Shown: positions 54,032 to 63,169 of the stretch, one piece after another | Position numbering within the stretch: position 1 is the first letter of the stretch | How the letters are laid out: the number at the start of each line of letters is the position of its first letter | IMG/VR virus record: IMGVR_UViG_3300021440_000013 | Coordinates: 124,001-188,000 of that record | Source of the DNA: a virus | DNA: 64,000 nucleotides | Direction: 5' to 3' (one strand) | Notes under the pieces: generated by a model | What the model saw: only the letters and a program-made list of their open reading frames with translations | The model's database searches: none | Told to the model about the DNA's origin: nothing | Program-made: the position numbers and the translations under genes

Positions 54032-54065
54032 TAGACTAGGATGGGCCTAAACCCATCCTAGTCTA
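54032..54065 (+). terminator. Hairpin terminator after beta
   Basis: A 14-bp perfect stem (54032-54045 with 54052-54065), CCTAAA-type loop. It begins 4 nt after the beta stop codon. No T tract follows. Confidence 0.75.
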
Positions 54066-54148
54066 AATCTGATGAAGACTGCGCTTATCTATTTAAGAAA
54101 GGCGTACTTGAACCCTGTTTTATTTCTTTAAAATGGAGAGATGCTAAA

Positions 54149-54349
54149 ATGGCAACTGTTAATGAGAAAACGCATGAGACGGCCTTGATCCTGGCCAACG
54201 TCGGTGCTGTCGCAACTGGTATCGTTAAAAAGATCAGCGGCAACGATATCAGCACTGCGGTAAATGGCTCGCCGGTGACGGCCGAACTGATCCAGAACCT
54301 GGTTTATCGCCGTGTGGCTATCGCGGCTGAAAAAGAACTCAACGCCTAA
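54149..54349 (+). CDS. Unknown small protein, possibly highly expressed
   Basis: The 66-residue protein starts after AATGGAGAGA. It is small, Ala/Val/Ile-rich with conserved-looking termini (MATVNEKTHETALILAN at the start, AAEKELNA at the end). Codons are biased to CTG, GCC and CGT compared with many neighbours. It lies 18 nt upstream of the 500-residue gene and starts the unit 54149-57354. No function assigned. Confidence 0.6.
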   Translation: MATVNEKTHETALILANVGAVATGIVKKISGNDISTAVNGSPVTAELIQNLVYRRVAIAAEKELNA

Positions 54350-54367
54350 AAGAAGGAGCATCAAGAC

Positions 54368-55870
54368 ATGATTAAACGCGAAGTTTATCTGGGCGCAGTT
54401 CCTGTTGCCAACGAACTTAAAGAAAAGAACATCCACGTGATCGCGGTCGATGGCTCGCCTTTGGCTGAGCTGCTCGATCTGTCAACGAGCATCGTTTCTG
54501 TTCAAACGACGGATTTGCCGCGGGTGCTAGCCAATCCGAGTACCCGTAGTGACAATCAAATCTTCAGCGACGAGCAGCGGGCAGGTGAAGTTGAATCGGT
54601 CACGGCTAACTTCGATGGCCAAAGCCAACACTCTTTGAAAGTGGCGGCGCTGGTTGACGACATTGCGCCGTATGTCACGAGCCATATTTCTTTGGCACGT
54701 AACACGGTGGTGCCGATCATCACGGATCTCTCTAACAAACTTCAAAAGTTTATCGAGACGGCTCGTCCGATCGATCCGTCCAGTCTTTTCAAGATCAATA
54801 AACGCAGCCTGCCAGCTATTTTGCAAGACGAGTCCTTCATGGGTGAAGGACTTGAAAACTACGCCTCGAGTCAACATGGCTGGGTGAACTTTAACCTGCG
54901 TTTGGAGGTTGTTGAGGATGAGAACTTCTATCTCTCTTTGATGAACCTCTCGAACGATCGGCTTAACACGCTCTTGGGCGACTGGATCCGTACGCTCGAT
55001 AAAGACTTTTTGAAAAACGTCTTCTCGGTTAACTTCGGTAACAACGCCATCACTGCTGGGTCAATCGTTCAATACGCGCTGGGTGAGCCGGGCGCTACGC
55101 TTGATGCGTATAACGCTGTGGATATCGCTTTGGCTGTTTACATCATGGGTAACCGCATGATGGTCGATGTCCAGCCGACGCAAGGCGTGCCTTTGACGAA
55201 GTATAAGAGTGAACTACGCGGCGTCATTGATTACGCCGGTACGATCATTCATAAAGCGATGCGTACGATCAAGCGTCAGTTTGAATCGAACGTGATGGTC
55301 TCTCGACTCGTGATGAGTGAGCGCTCGGTGACGGTTAACGCCGCGCTCTATACGTCGTGGTTAGAAAGTGGTGGGTGCCCAGAAGCGATTCTCGGGATGG
55401 TGGCTTCGGGTCAAGTCCAGTACGAAGTCTCTGCGATCGAAGAGAAAAAAGAAGAGCTGTGTCGCTACTGGGAGAATTACGTGATGCTCTCCCAGACCAA
55501 TATTCGTGAAGAACTGCGTAAGCGTTTTGCCGCTTACGCAGAGAGCGAAGTGCTTCAGGGTCTCAGTGAACTCACCGAGGTGGAAAAAGAATACGTCTCC
55601 ACGCACTCAAGCCATATGGCCAAGGTCGCTGAAAACGTCAAAGCGGAACTGGCGCACTTTAGCCATCGTTTGATGGACGATGTGCCGCATTTGGCGCTAC
55701 ATCTGATCGCACGGGCACGCTTTTACTTCACCTCGAGCTATCTGATCCTTAACGAAATGGTCGAGGTCTCCAAAGCCAACCCGGACATTGAGCCGCGTGA
55801 AGCGGCATTGTTGGCGGTGATCGCCTATATCACCGAATACATGACGACGCAGGTGCGTTTCGTTCGGTAA
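54368..55870 (+). CDS. Unknown protein, probable virion structural component
   Basis: The 500-residue protein starts after GAAGGAG. The N-terminal third is beta-rich (EVYLGAVPVANELKEKNIHV), the C-terminal half is helical (IREELRKRFAAYAESEVLQGL). It has no membrane span and no known enzyme motif. Its length and the tight operon with two following genes (the next start overlaps its stop) suggest a tail or capsid component. Function is inferred from context only. Confidence 0.55.
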   Translation: MIKREVYLGAVPVANELKEKNIHVIAVDGSPLAELLDLSTSIVSVQTTDLPRVLANPSTRSDNQIFSDEQRAGEVESVTANFDGQSQHSLKVAALVDDIAPYVTSHISLARNTVVPIITDLSNKLQKFIETARPIDPSSLFKINKRSLPAILQDESFMGEGLENYASSQHGWVNFNLRLEVVEDENFYLSLMNLSNDRLNTLLGDWIRTLDKDFLKNVFSVNFGNNAITAGSIVQYALGEPGATLDAYNAVDIALAVYIMGNRMMVDVQPTQGVPLTKYKSELRGVIDYAGTIIHKAMRTIKRQFESNVMVSRLVMSERSVTVNAALYTSWLESGGCPEAILGMVASGQVQYEVSAIEEKKEELCRYWENYVMLSQTNIREELRKRFAAYAESEVLQGLSELTEVEKEYVSTHSSHMAKVAENVKAELAHFSHRLMDDVPHLALHLIARARFYFTSSYLILNEMVEVSKANPDIEPREAALLAVIAYITEYMTTQVRFVR

Positions 55871-56586
55871 TGAAACTCATCCGTAACGCCGGGAAGGTTC
55901 TTAACGCACTAACGGATCTTCCCGGTAAACCCGTTATCGCCAAGGAGGCGATCACGATCCAGCTTCCAGTGCGCTTTAAAGAAGTGGATCTCTGTAAGAT
56001 AGGTGAGCAGACCTATGCTTATGGGCTATTTGTGATGATCCTTGACTCTGGGGATTACGCGCTCATGAACGTGAACGCGTATCTTGAGCTAGGTCCGTCA
56101 CACGTCGAAATCTCAAAAGTCGATGAGACGGAGTATTACAACTTTCGTTTTGAGGCAGGCGATGTGCTCTTTAGGACTAAGGAGCTCGTGTGCCGGGCTA
56201 ACCTGATCTATAAGGCTATCGAGGAGTTTGTCTTCAAAGGTAAGGCGCCGTGGTACGTTGAATATGAAGACATGGGTAAGATCTTCGATACCGCCAAGCA
56301 TCACGCGAAAACCACCGCAAACATCATGCCAACGGTCGTGGAGTTTATGGCGGCTTATATTGCGCGAAAGAAAGACGATCGAGTGAAGTTTATTCGAGAA
56401 GGCGCAGAGAGCTACGATGATTTTACACGCAAATATCTTGAATGGGTGCCTATGCGTAGCGTCTATTGGTCAGCACCTGGCACCGTTAATAAACTAGCAG
56501 GCGCCTACTTCTCAGACGGTGTCGTGAGTGCGTTGGTTAATCCAAGCACTAAGACCGAGAATATCGAGGGTATCTTGAGGGCTTAA
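55870..56586 (+). CDS. Unknown protein
   Basis: The 238-residue protein begins at ATG 55870, which overlaps the previous stop (TAATG), so it is translationally coupled. It appears to be a mixed alpha/beta protein with an N-terminal region LIRNAGKVLNALTDLPGKP and no membrane span. No motif is recognised. The next gene starts at the next base after its stop. Part of the 54149-57354 block. Confidence 0.55.
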   Translation: MKLIRNAGKVLNALTDLPGKPVIAKEAITIQLPVRFKEVDLCKIGEQTYAYGLFVMILDSGDYALMNVNAYLELGPSHVEISKVDETEYYNFRFEAGDVLFRTKELVCRANLIYKAIEEFVFKGKAPWYVEYEDMGKIFDTAKHHAKTTANIMPTVVEFMAAYIARKKDDRVKFIREGAESYDDFTRKYLEWVPMRSVYWSAPGTVNKLAGAYFSDGVVSALVNPSTKTENIEGILRA

Positions 56587-57354
56587 ATGATGAACGGAAA
56601 AGTTTACTTCACGGCAACGAAGTTGTCGATCTTTAAAAAGGAAGGTAAGTTACTTCCTGATGAAAACGGCTACTACGAACTGGTGGTAGGTGGGCTTAAT
56701 ACCTACAACAACACTGGGGCGTGGTATTACACCATCGAGGGCGTGCGGGAACTCTTTGGTCCAGGCAGCATCTTGCACCGACGTATCGCCAATGGTTGTC
56801 TTAGGGCGGAAGTGAATCACCCTAAGCAAAAGCCAGGTGAGTCCGCCGAAGCATTCTTTAATCGGATGCTTGACATCGATCTCAATAACACCTGCGCTCA
56901 CTTTAAGGAAATCTGGCTTGATGAGGAGTTCGGTAAGAAGAACCCTCAGTACAAGAACCCGAACCTGGTGGCGATCATGGCGAAGGTGAAGCCAGCGGGC
57001 CCCAAGGGCCAGATGCTTCAAGAATCGCTTGATAACCCCAGTGAGAATGTCTGCTTCAGTATCCGTGCTCTGGCTGATGAGGGCTATGTTGGTGGTAAGC
57101 GTCTGAGGGTATTAAAGGAAGTCGTCACCATCGATTACGTCAATGAAGGTGGAATCGTGGTCGCCTCCAAGTGGGATTCTCCCGCCATGGAAAGCATCGA
57201 TGACAGCGCACTTCTTGAGATCACACTTAAGACCATTGAGAAAGCTAAGGTAGGTGAATCATGTCTTGCTACCGAGGCTTCTCGTGAACTCGTTGAGTAT
57301 GTAGAAAAGAAGTATTTCAAAGCGACAAAACCCGCGGTCTGGGCAAACTGGTGA
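56587..57354 (+). CDS. Unknown protein, possible structural or assembly factor
   Basis: The 255-residue protein starts at ATG 56587 directly after the preceding stop; a second ATG three bases later is an alternative. The N-terminal part has a beta-rich region (NGYYELVVGGLNTYNNTGA, about 25-43), and a middle helical part is Asn/Lys-rich. No catalytic motif is recognised. It ends the block and is followed by a terminator. Confidence 0.55.
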   Translation: MMNGKVYFTATKLSIFKKEGKLLPDENGYYELVVGGLNTYNNTGAWYYTIEGVRELFGPGSILHRRIANGCLRAEVNHPKQKPGESAEAFFNRMLDIDLNNTCAHFKEIWLDEEFGKKNPQYKNPNLVAIMAKVKPAGPKGQMLQESLDNPSENVCFSIRALADEGYVGGKRLRVLKEVVTIDYVNEGGIVVASKWDSPAMESIDDSALLEITLKTIEKAKVGESCLATEASRELVEYVEKKYFKATKPAVWANW

Positions 57355-57400
57355 TGATGTGGAGTGACCTAACGTCACTCCACATCACGCTGCTCTTTTT
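57355..57400 (+). terminator. Intrinsic terminator
   Basis: A 13-bp perfect stem (57356-57368 with 57374-57386) and 5-nt loop, followed 10 nt later by CTTTTT. Confidence 0.8.
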
Positions 57401-57420
57401 AACTTTACCGGGATAACCCT

Positions 57421-57822
57421 ATGAGTGCGCTCACGATTGTTCGTGTTAATGCGCTTCCGCTCCAAACGGAAGCGAACACGCTCTATCTCGTAAAGAAAAC
57501 GGATACCTTATTCGATCTTTACGTCACAAGTTCTGACGGACTCTCTGTTCGTCACGTTGCAACCCAAGAAGACGTTCTTACCCAAAGCGTTCTCTTTTCT
57601 CAAACGCCACCTGCTCTTCCACAGGCTTCCCGTTTGTGGTGGAACACGGTCGAAGGTGTTCTTTACATTCAGTACGATGATGGCGATAGCGTAAACTGGG
57701 TTGAAGCTAATCCTGCTCCTCTTTACCCGGAATTTGGTGGTACGGGCTCATCGAACACGATGGCGCGTGCTGATCACAACCACGACGAGACGTATGTCAC
57801 GATCGGCATCCATCAGTGGTGA
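57421..57822 (+). CDS. Fibre attachment or connector protein
   Basis: The 133-residue protein begins TIVRVNALPLQTEANTLYLV, the same N-terminal module as the fibre gene at 13751 (IVRVSALPDPLVANTIYLL). The central part has WWNTVEGVLYIQYDDGDSVN, and the end is ADHNHDETYVTIGIHQW. It carries the His-x-His pattern typical of phage fibre tips or joints (metal-binding loop) and the shared G-x-H-x-W terminus. It heads the second fibre locus. Co-expression with the following fibre gene is likely as the gap is 6 nt. Confidence 0.65.
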   Translation: MSALTIVRVNALPLQTEANTLYLVKKTDTLFDLYVTSSDGLSVRHVATQEDVLTQSVLFSQTPPALPQASRLWWNTVEGVLYIQYDDGDSVNWVEANPAPLYPEFGGTGSSNTMARADHNHDETYVTIGIHQW

Positions 57823-57828
57823 TCAAAG

Positions 57829-58950
57829 ATGCTTAAATTTCCAGTTTCCCCCATTGAAGGTCAGATCTACACGTACGACAATGTGCGTAAGTACATTTAT
57901 TCGGCAGGGCGTTGGAAGGTCTACTCTAACAACTACGTCTTGGCGGTGGAAAACGTTAACTTTGCCAATGAGCCCTATGTAGACGCTAAGGTGGGTGCCG
58001 AAGCACAGCGGGCTAACCAAGCCATTGCTGAAGGCGATACGGCAACGCTAACCAGTGCCAAAGCCTATGCCGACACTAAGATTGTCAACGACCCGAGTGT
58101 TTATGAGGCGTTGATTTCTCAAGGTGACGCTGCTACACTGGCGAGCGCTAATGCTCACTCAGATACGCAAGCGGCCAATGCACTTCAAGCGGCCCAAACC
58201 TACTCGGATGCCCTGGTTGCGGGTCAAGACATCAAGAAATCGGTCACGGTTGCAACGACGCAGAACATCGCTTTGTCTGGTGTGCAAACGATCGACGGCT
58301 ACGCGTTGTCTGTCGGCAACACGGTCTTGGTTAAAGACCAGGCCAACGGCGCACAAAACGGCATTTATGTCGTGGCTGCCGGTGCGTGGGCGCGCAGAAA
58401 TGATGCCGACACCTCTGACAAAGTCACCACGGGTCTTACTGTCACCTCTGAGCAAGGCAGCAGCAATCATGACACCACCTGGGTCCTCACGACCAAGGAT
58501 GTCGTGCTTGGCACTTCACCCCTCTCCTTTACGATCTTTGGCTCGTCGGTCTCGGTTGACAACATCACTTTGCGTAAAACCGACAACGTTGTGTCGGTGA
58601 GTCCTTCGGTTACACCGTACGACATCGGTGCGTATGTGAATGGTAAGCCTAACGCGGCGGATGTCATCACGCGCATCATTTGTGTTCGGCCCTTCAATCT
58701 TCCGGCTAACCTAACGGGTAGTCACGCCAACGCAAGTACCCCGCCCAGTTTTCCCGCTGTCTTTACCATCAAGAAAAACGGAGTTTCGATCGGGTCGTTC
58801 CAGTTTGCGGCAGGCGCCGGTAGCGCTTCATTTACTTTTGCTGCCCCGGTTTTCTTTGCCACAAACGATCTGATCACCGTCCACTCTCCTGACACACAAG
58901 ACGCTACCCTTGCGGATATCGCCTTTACGTTCATGGGGAATCTTCAGTAA
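57829..58950 (+). CDS. Tail fibre protein
   Basis: The 373-residue protein has an N-terminal region KVYSNNYVL and a repeat-rich helical part (AEGDTATLTSAKAYADTKI, GDAATLASANAHSDTQAA) like the repeats of the fibre gene at 13751. Then comes a domain widespread in phage fibres (SGVQTIDGYALSVGNTVLVK, then NGIYVVAAGAWARRNDADT, about 150-200). A C-terminal beta sandwich follows (about 240-373). It lies 9 nt before the array of small A/B genes and may carry or be decorated by their products. Confidence 0.75.
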   Translation: MLKFPVSPIEGQIYTYDNVRKYIYSAGRWKVYSNNYVLAVENVNFANEPYVDAKVGAEAQRANQAIAEGDTATLTSAKAYADTKIVNDPSVYEALISQGDAATLASANAHSDTQAANALQAAQTYSDALVAGQDIKKSVTVATTQNIALSGVQTIDGYALSVGNTVLVKDQANGAQNGIYVVAAGAWARRNDADTSDKVTTGLTVTSEQGSSNHDTTWVLTTKDVVLGTSPLSFTIFGSSVSVDNITLRKTDNVVSVSPSVTPYDIGAYVNGKPNAADVITRIICVRPFNLPANLTGSHANASTPPSFPAVFTIKKNGVSIGSFQFAAGAGSASFTFAAPVFFATNDLITVHSPDTQDATLADIAFTFMGNLQ

Positions 58951-58959
58951 GGGGGAGGT

Positions 58960-59376
58960 ATGCTCTTTGGAAACTCAAAGCTCGCCAATAGTCTTCTAAA
59001 CGCCATCTTAACGGAAGGTGCTTTGTCGACGATGGGTCAGTGCTCCATCTTGGTGTATAAAAACACCATCCCGACTGATCAAGCAGCACTTAGTTTCGAT
59101 CCAGCAACACGAAGCGCCGATCTCCTGGGCACGTTTACGAACTCTACGTTCAGTGTTACGGGTAACGCCATCTCACTTAAACAGCCGCCCAGCGCCATCA
59201 CGACGCCTGTGGCCGGCACGGTGACATGGGCGTATATCAAAGGTGCTAATAGCGTTGGCTTTATTGTGGATGTGGGGTTGGCTGGAAGCTACTCGCCGCT
59301 TATCTTAGACAAGCTTGTTTGTACTGCGGGTGGATCTCTAACCGTGGTTGAAGCGGGCATGAGTCTTGTGTTCTAA
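58960..59376 (+). CDS. Cassette gene A1, small beta-rich fibre-locus protein
   Basis: The 138-residue protein starts after GGGGGAGGT. It is the first of three A-type genes. It shares with A2 (59856) and A3 (60919) the order: helical start (NSLLNAILTEG), a short TDQA/TDAE region, GTVTWAYIK and a GSLTVVEAGM-like end. It is the most divergent of the A series. No known motif. Small beta-sandwich proteins of this type often decorate fibres or bind glycans; that role is inferred. Confidence 0.55.
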   Translation: MLFGNSKLANSLLNAILTEGALSTMGQCSILVYKNTIPTDQAALSFDPATRSADLLGTFTNSTFSVTGNAISLKQPPSAITTPVAGTVTWAYIKGANSVGFIVDVGLAGSYSPLILDKLVCTAGGSLTVVEAGMSLVF

Positions 59377-59390
59377 GAAGGAGATGTGCT

Positions 59391-59843
59391 ATGTCAGTGA
59401 TAAAGATAACGGGGTTGTCTAGCGCACTTTTGAATAGTGCGCTCAGACAAAGTCTGGGGATAAACGTGAACGGCTATGCTGCGTTTACGGGCATCTACCA
59501 AGGCAGCCCGCCCAACATTGTCGATGTGGTTAACAACGTCACCACCTTTAGGGCGAGTGACCTACTCTGGTCTTCTGAGGGCAGCGCTAACACTGTTCTG
59601 CCGCTTGGCTACCAGTTGAATGGTGATGGTTTTTTTTACCCGAAGAAACCCGGTATCGCCGGATGGTTTCTTTGTGCGGGGATTGATAAAGCGACGCGCA
59701 ACATCATGTCGTTTATCACTGGGCGTGTTTCTGAAAGCGGTGGTGATGGGGATCTTATACTTTCGAGCACAACACTCGAAAGTAATAATAAGTATCGTAT
59801 CCATCAACTCAAACTCAATATCCCGTACTCCTTTACCTACTAG
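59391..59843 (+). CDS. Cassette gene B1, small beta-rich fibre-locus protein
   Basis: The 150-residue protein starts after AAGGAGA. It is the first of three B-type genes (with 60307 and 61382). The shared elements are a SDLLWSSEG-like middle, a GWFLCAGI segment aligned with SWFIIGVY and SWFIFGAF, then SESGGDGDLILSSTTLESNN and a KYRIHQLKL end. It pairs with the A1 gene before it. No enzyme motif or membrane span. Confidence 0.6.
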   Translation: MSVIKITGLSSALLNSALRQSLGINVNGYAAFTGIYQGSPPNIVDVVNNVTTFRASDLLWSSEGSANTVLPLGYQLNGDGFFYPKKPGIAGWFLCAGIDKATRNIMSFITGRVSESGGDGDLILSSTTLESNNKYRIHQLKLNIPYSFTY

Positions 59844-59855
59844 GGGGTGTTTTTA

Positions 59856-60317
59856 ATGGCAGTGATTTCAAAATCGCTAACCGCCGCGTACCTCATATCG
59901 CTTAGAAATAAGCTTTTGTTTCCGGTTAATGCGGCGGGTATTAAGCTGTGTATTGGGGAGATGCCGACAGACGCTGAGATTGAAACCCTCACTCAGTCAA
60001 GTAGCCGCATCACCGACAATGTCGCAGTGACGATCAACACCACGGGCCTCACCTCGAAGTTAAAGGATACGGCGTGGCCGCCCACTTACGCTTCGGACAC
60101 ACTTCCAAGTAACCCCAAGGCGTTGTCTACCAAAGTTGGAAAAATTGGATGGTGTGTTTTTTACCACACCAACCCCAGCGTGGTAGTTATCGGTGACGTC
60201 ACGTTAACGAACGGCACCGGACTTGTTAGTGTCGATGCGCTTGACGTGGTTGTAGGCACGCCTGTTACTCTTACCAACATCGCCATTCAGGTTAAGAGGT
60301 GGAACAGTGAAGCTTAA
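59856..60317 (+). CDS. Cassette gene A2, small beta-rich fibre-locus protein
   Basis: The 153-residue protein starts at ATG 59856 after TAGGGGGTG. It is clearly homologous to A3 at 60919: LCIGEMPTDAEIETLT matches LCVGTPPTDAEVDTLT, and VVVGTPVTLTNIAI matches VIVGTPVTLTNWSV. It overlaps the start of B2 by 11 nt, so A2 and B2 are translationally coupled. Function unknown; probably a small virion-surface or fibre component. Confidence 0.65.
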   Translation: MAVISKSLTAAYLISLRNKLLFPVNAAGIKLCIGEMPTDAEIETLTQSSSRITDNVAVTINTTGLTSKLKDTAWPPTYASDTLPSNPKALSTKVGKIGWCVFYHTNPSVVVIGDVTLTNGTGLVSVDALDVVVGTPVTLTNIAIQVKRWNSEA

Positions 60318-60903
60318 ATATAATACCGCAGCTTTTACGGATTTACTCACCTATGCAACTGAAGGGGGTGAGGTCAGTGTGGCGGGAGTTCCTGCGAAAT
60401 ATTTCTGTGGACTTAACGGAGGTTTCTATATCGGAACCAACGGCACGGCTGTGGGTTTTGTTAAATCACTTATCGGAACCGGATGGGGTTGGATAACCTC
60501 GGTACGGGGTCTTTGGATCTATAAAGGTGTCCCACCCACGCTCGGTGAACTTGAAACGTACATCGCAGCGGCGCCAGTGAAAGTGACAGCGACGGACATC
60601 TTCCGGTATAGCGACCTTCTTATCAAATACACACCCCTTACGCAGTCTGTTACAAACACGTCGCTGATTCATAGTTTTAGTCCAAGCACAGCGACAGCAT
60701 CAGGCCAAGCATCGTGGTTTATTATCGGTGTCTATGCTGATAATTCGAGCGGTGTTGCTCTTCCCTCATATCTGATCATGGGTACCATAACGGAAAGTGC
60801 GGGGGGTGGCGACATTGAACTGGCTGATTTAAATATCGTCTCCGGCACGCAGTACCGCCTTCCTCCCTACGAACTTAAATTCCCTTCTAAACTCTCAAGC
60901 TAA
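60307..60903 (+). CDS. Cassette gene B2, small beta-rich fibre-locus protein
   Basis: The 198-residue protein starts at GTG 60307 behind AAGAGGTGG. It is clearly homologous to B3 at 61382: LWIYKGVPPTLGELE matches LFIFKGVPPTKTELD, IFRYSDLLIKYTP matches SFRYADLLLQFAP, and SGQASWFIIG matches SGTASWFIFG. It overlaps A2. No known motif. Likely works with its A partner as one unit. Confidence 0.65.
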   Translation: MKLKYNTAAFTDLLTYATEGGEVSVAGVPAKYFCGLNGGFYIGTNGTAVGFVKSLIGTGWGWITSVRGLWIYKGVPPTLGELETYIAAAPVKVTATDIFRYSDLLIKYTPLTQSVTNTSLIHSFSPSTATASGQASWFIIGVYADNSSGVALPSYLIMGTITESAGGGDIELADLNIVSGTQYRLPPYELKFPSKLSS

Positions 60904-60918
60904 CAAAGGAAGTAAAAA

Positions 60919-61362
60919 ATGATCACCTCTAAAGGCATGGCCTGCTCGCTGCTTCAGTCGTACCTGATGTCTCTTCGCACCGTTCAAAGTGCATCAGGGC
61001 TTCTTTTGTGTGTCGGAACGCCTCCGACTGACGCCGAAGTCGATACGCTGACCGCTGCTTCCACGATCGTCACGAGTAATCTGGCATGCACGTTCGATAT
61101 GACCGGGTTTACCTATGCGCTTAACAACACTACGGAGTTTCCGCCACGTTATGTGCTCTCGGGCTATCCCTACACCAACACAAAAACTTCCGCCAAAGCC
61201 GGCACGATCACCTGGGGTGTCCTCTCAAATGCGGCATGGGGTATTGCAGTGATTGACGTCACGCCTACTAATGGCGGCGGCATCGTCGAAATCAACACTC
61301 CGACTGTCATCGTAGGTACGCCGGTCACGCTCACCAACTGGTCGGTTAAGATCGATCGTTAA
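60919..61362 (+). CDS. Cassette gene A3, small beta-rich fibre-locus protein
   Basis: The 147-residue protein starts after AAAGGAAGT. It is the closest relative of A2 in the array (see LCVGTPPTDAEVDTLT and VIVGTPVTLTNWSV). The N-terminus has a short helix (ACSLLQSYLMSLRT), then beta strands. Codon use is enriched in CTG, ATC and AAG. No known motif; structural role inferred. Confidence 0.65.
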   Translation: MITSKGMACSLLQSYLMSLRTVQSASGLLLCVGTPPTDAEVDTLTAASTIVTSNLACTFDMTGFTYALNNTTEFPPRYVLSGYPYTNTKTSAKAGTITWGVLSNAAWGIAVIDVTPTNGGGIVEINTPTVIVGTPVTLTNWSVKIDR

Positions 61363-61381
61363 TCTTTTTAAGGAGAAATAT

Positions 61382-61912
61382 ATGTCTGCTCGTTTTCCTC
61401 TTGCTACGTTGAACTACCTGCTCCGTACTGCGGGCGCTCCTTCTTCCACGATGGGGGGTCTTGCAGCGCCGTCTAAGGGCGTCAATAGCGACATCATCCG
61501 GATTTATAATGCGGCAGTCCCGGTGCGTGGTCTCTTTATCTTCAAAGGCGTTCCGCCCACTAAAACGGAGCTTGATGCTATCGACAACACCGTCTATACG
61601 ACGGTTGCCACTTCGTTCCGTTACGCTGACCTGCTGCTTCAGTTTGCACCAAGTGTTGCACCCCAGTACGTTGAGGATAAAGCGCTCTTTTCGATGCCGC
61701 CGGCTACGCCGATTCGCTCGGGTACGGCCTCGTGGTTTATCTTCGGTGCCTTTAATAACAGTGGCGTCACGGAAACCCACTCATACATCATGGGTACTGT
61801 GGCAATGGACGGAAGTGGCGATCTGAACATCCTTGACACCAATATCGATTCGACGAAGCTGTATCGATTCCCTCAGTTTGCGTTCCAGGCTCCGAAGAAG
61901 TTTGTCTTTTAA
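61382..61912 (+). CDS. Cassette gene B3, small beta-rich fibre-locus protein
   Basis: The 176-residue protein starts after AAGGAGAAA. It is the closest relative of B2 (LFIFKGVPPTKTELD, SFRYADLLLQF, SGTASWFIFGAF, SYIMGTVAMDGSGDLN). The C-terminus YRFPQFAFQAPKKF resembles YRLPPYELKFPSK of B2. It ends the array and precedes the LamG-like protein. Function unknown. Confidence 0.65.
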   Translation: MSARFPLATLNYLLRTAGAPSSTMGGLAAPSKGVNSDIIRIYNAAVPVRGLFIFKGVPPTKTELDAIDNTVYTTVATSFRYADLLLQFAPSVAPQYVEDKALFSMPPATPIRSGTASWFIFGAFNNSGVTETHSYIMGTVAMDGSGDLNILDTNIDSTKLYRFPQFAFQAPKKFVF

Positions 61913-61935
61913 CCTAAACCACTGAGGTGATCTGT

Positions 61936-63147
61936 ATGCCACTCATCACAGTGGTGCCACAGAGTCGATATAAAACAATCGACTTAATAAACCAGGGTGA
62001 GATAACACTCACCCCTTCGTTTACTAACTACCGCTATACCAACCTGTTTCCTGTGTCGCTCTCCAAAGACGCAGTGGTAAACTATCTGGCGTTAAATAGC
62101 CAAGACACACTGGTTAAAAACGTCAGTATGGGTTCGGGCAGCAGTTATAGCCTAGGTAGTGATATTGCCACGCTTTCGAGCTTAGCAACACTACGTAATG
62201 GTGATGTCTTTACCCAGTCGAGTGAGATCGTTCTCAATAAACCCAGTGCGCTGATGGGAAATGCCGATGTGTTTAGTTTTACAAACGACATCGTTCTCAA
62301 TAAATCAAACGCAATCATGGGGGGTGGAGGTGTTTTTAATCTTACCAGCGACATAACGCCAGGATCTCCATTTGTGGTCTCAGGGGGTGCGGGAGAGTAC
62401 AGTCTTTCGTCACCTGGGATAGCGGTTGCGCCTGCGGTCTTGATGGACGATGCACCCACGTCGTATCCGGCTGATCGAGACACCACTGATCCGTATCTTT
62501 ACACCAACAACGTTCTTTTGACTGACTTTGAAGGTGCGAACGGAAGCACAAGTCTCACTGATGCGTATGGAAAGTTATTTTCCAATAGGACTGGCTTTAG
62601 CCTAAGCACAACCAAATCAAAGTTTGGCTCGAGTAGTGGGTACTTTAACGGCGCCACCTATCTTGAAACTCCGCAATCAGCACAAGACTATGCTTTTGGA
62701 GTCGGGGATTTTACCATCGAGTTCTGGTTTAACACCCCGGCATTACCTGCGTCTGTAGCATGCTTAGTCGATGCGCGAGACGACAGAACCGGAACGAACG
62801 GCTTTTTTGCATACTACCAGTCTAATGGTGTATTCGGTGTATCAGTCGATGGTGGCGCTACTGTTTATCCCACCGCTATTATTACGGCTAATAAATGGTA
62901 CCACCTCGCGGTGGTGAGAAACGGAGGGGTTTTACACACATATATTAACGGCAATTCGATTGGGTCTATTGAGTATAAATCCAACATGACAGCGCGATCG
63001 ATGGTGTTTGGAACAGTAATGACCATCAAGACCGGAGGGAGCGGCTGGGAGTTCTACGGCTACATGGATGCACTGCGTGTTACCAAGGGCGTTGCGCGCT
63101 ATGTTCATGCGTTCACGCCACCGACGGTTCCATATCCACTTCCTTAA
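61936..63147 (+). CDS. LamG/concanavalin-like glycan-binding fibre protein
   Basis: The 403-residue protein starts at ATG 61936 with GAGGTG upstream. Residues about 85-150 carry two related blocks, EIVLNKPSALMGNADVFSF and DIVLNKSNAIMGGGGVFNL. The C-terminal about 205 residues form a LamG-like jelly roll: GDFTIEFWFNT, GFFAYYQSNGVFGVSVDGG, NKWYHLAVVRNGGVLHTYIN and YMDALRVTKGVARY. LamG domains bind carbohydrates, so this may recognise the host surface. It closes the second fibre locus and is followed by a terminator. Confidence 0.75.
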   Translation: MPLITVVPQSRYKTIDLINQGEITLTPSFTNYRYTNLFPVSLSKDAVVNYLALNSQDTLVKNVSMGSGSSYSLGSDIATLSSLATLRNGDVFTQSSEIVLNKPSALMGNADVFSFTNDIVLNKSNAIMGGGGVFNLTSDITPGSPFVVSGGAGEYSLSSPGIAVAPAVLMDDAPTSYPADRDTTDPYLYTNNVLLTDFEGANGSTSLTDAYGKLFSNRTGFSLSTTKSKFGSSSGYFNGATYLETPQSAQDYAFGVGDFTIEFWFNTPALPASVACLVDARDDRTGTNGFFAYYQSNGVFGVSVDGGATVYPTAIITANKWYHLAVVRNGGVLHTYINGNSIGSIEYKSNMTARSMVFGTVMTIKTGGSGWEFYGYMDALRVTKGVARYVHAFTPPTVPYPLP

Positions 63148-63169
63148 TTTGTAATTGCACTTATCATCA

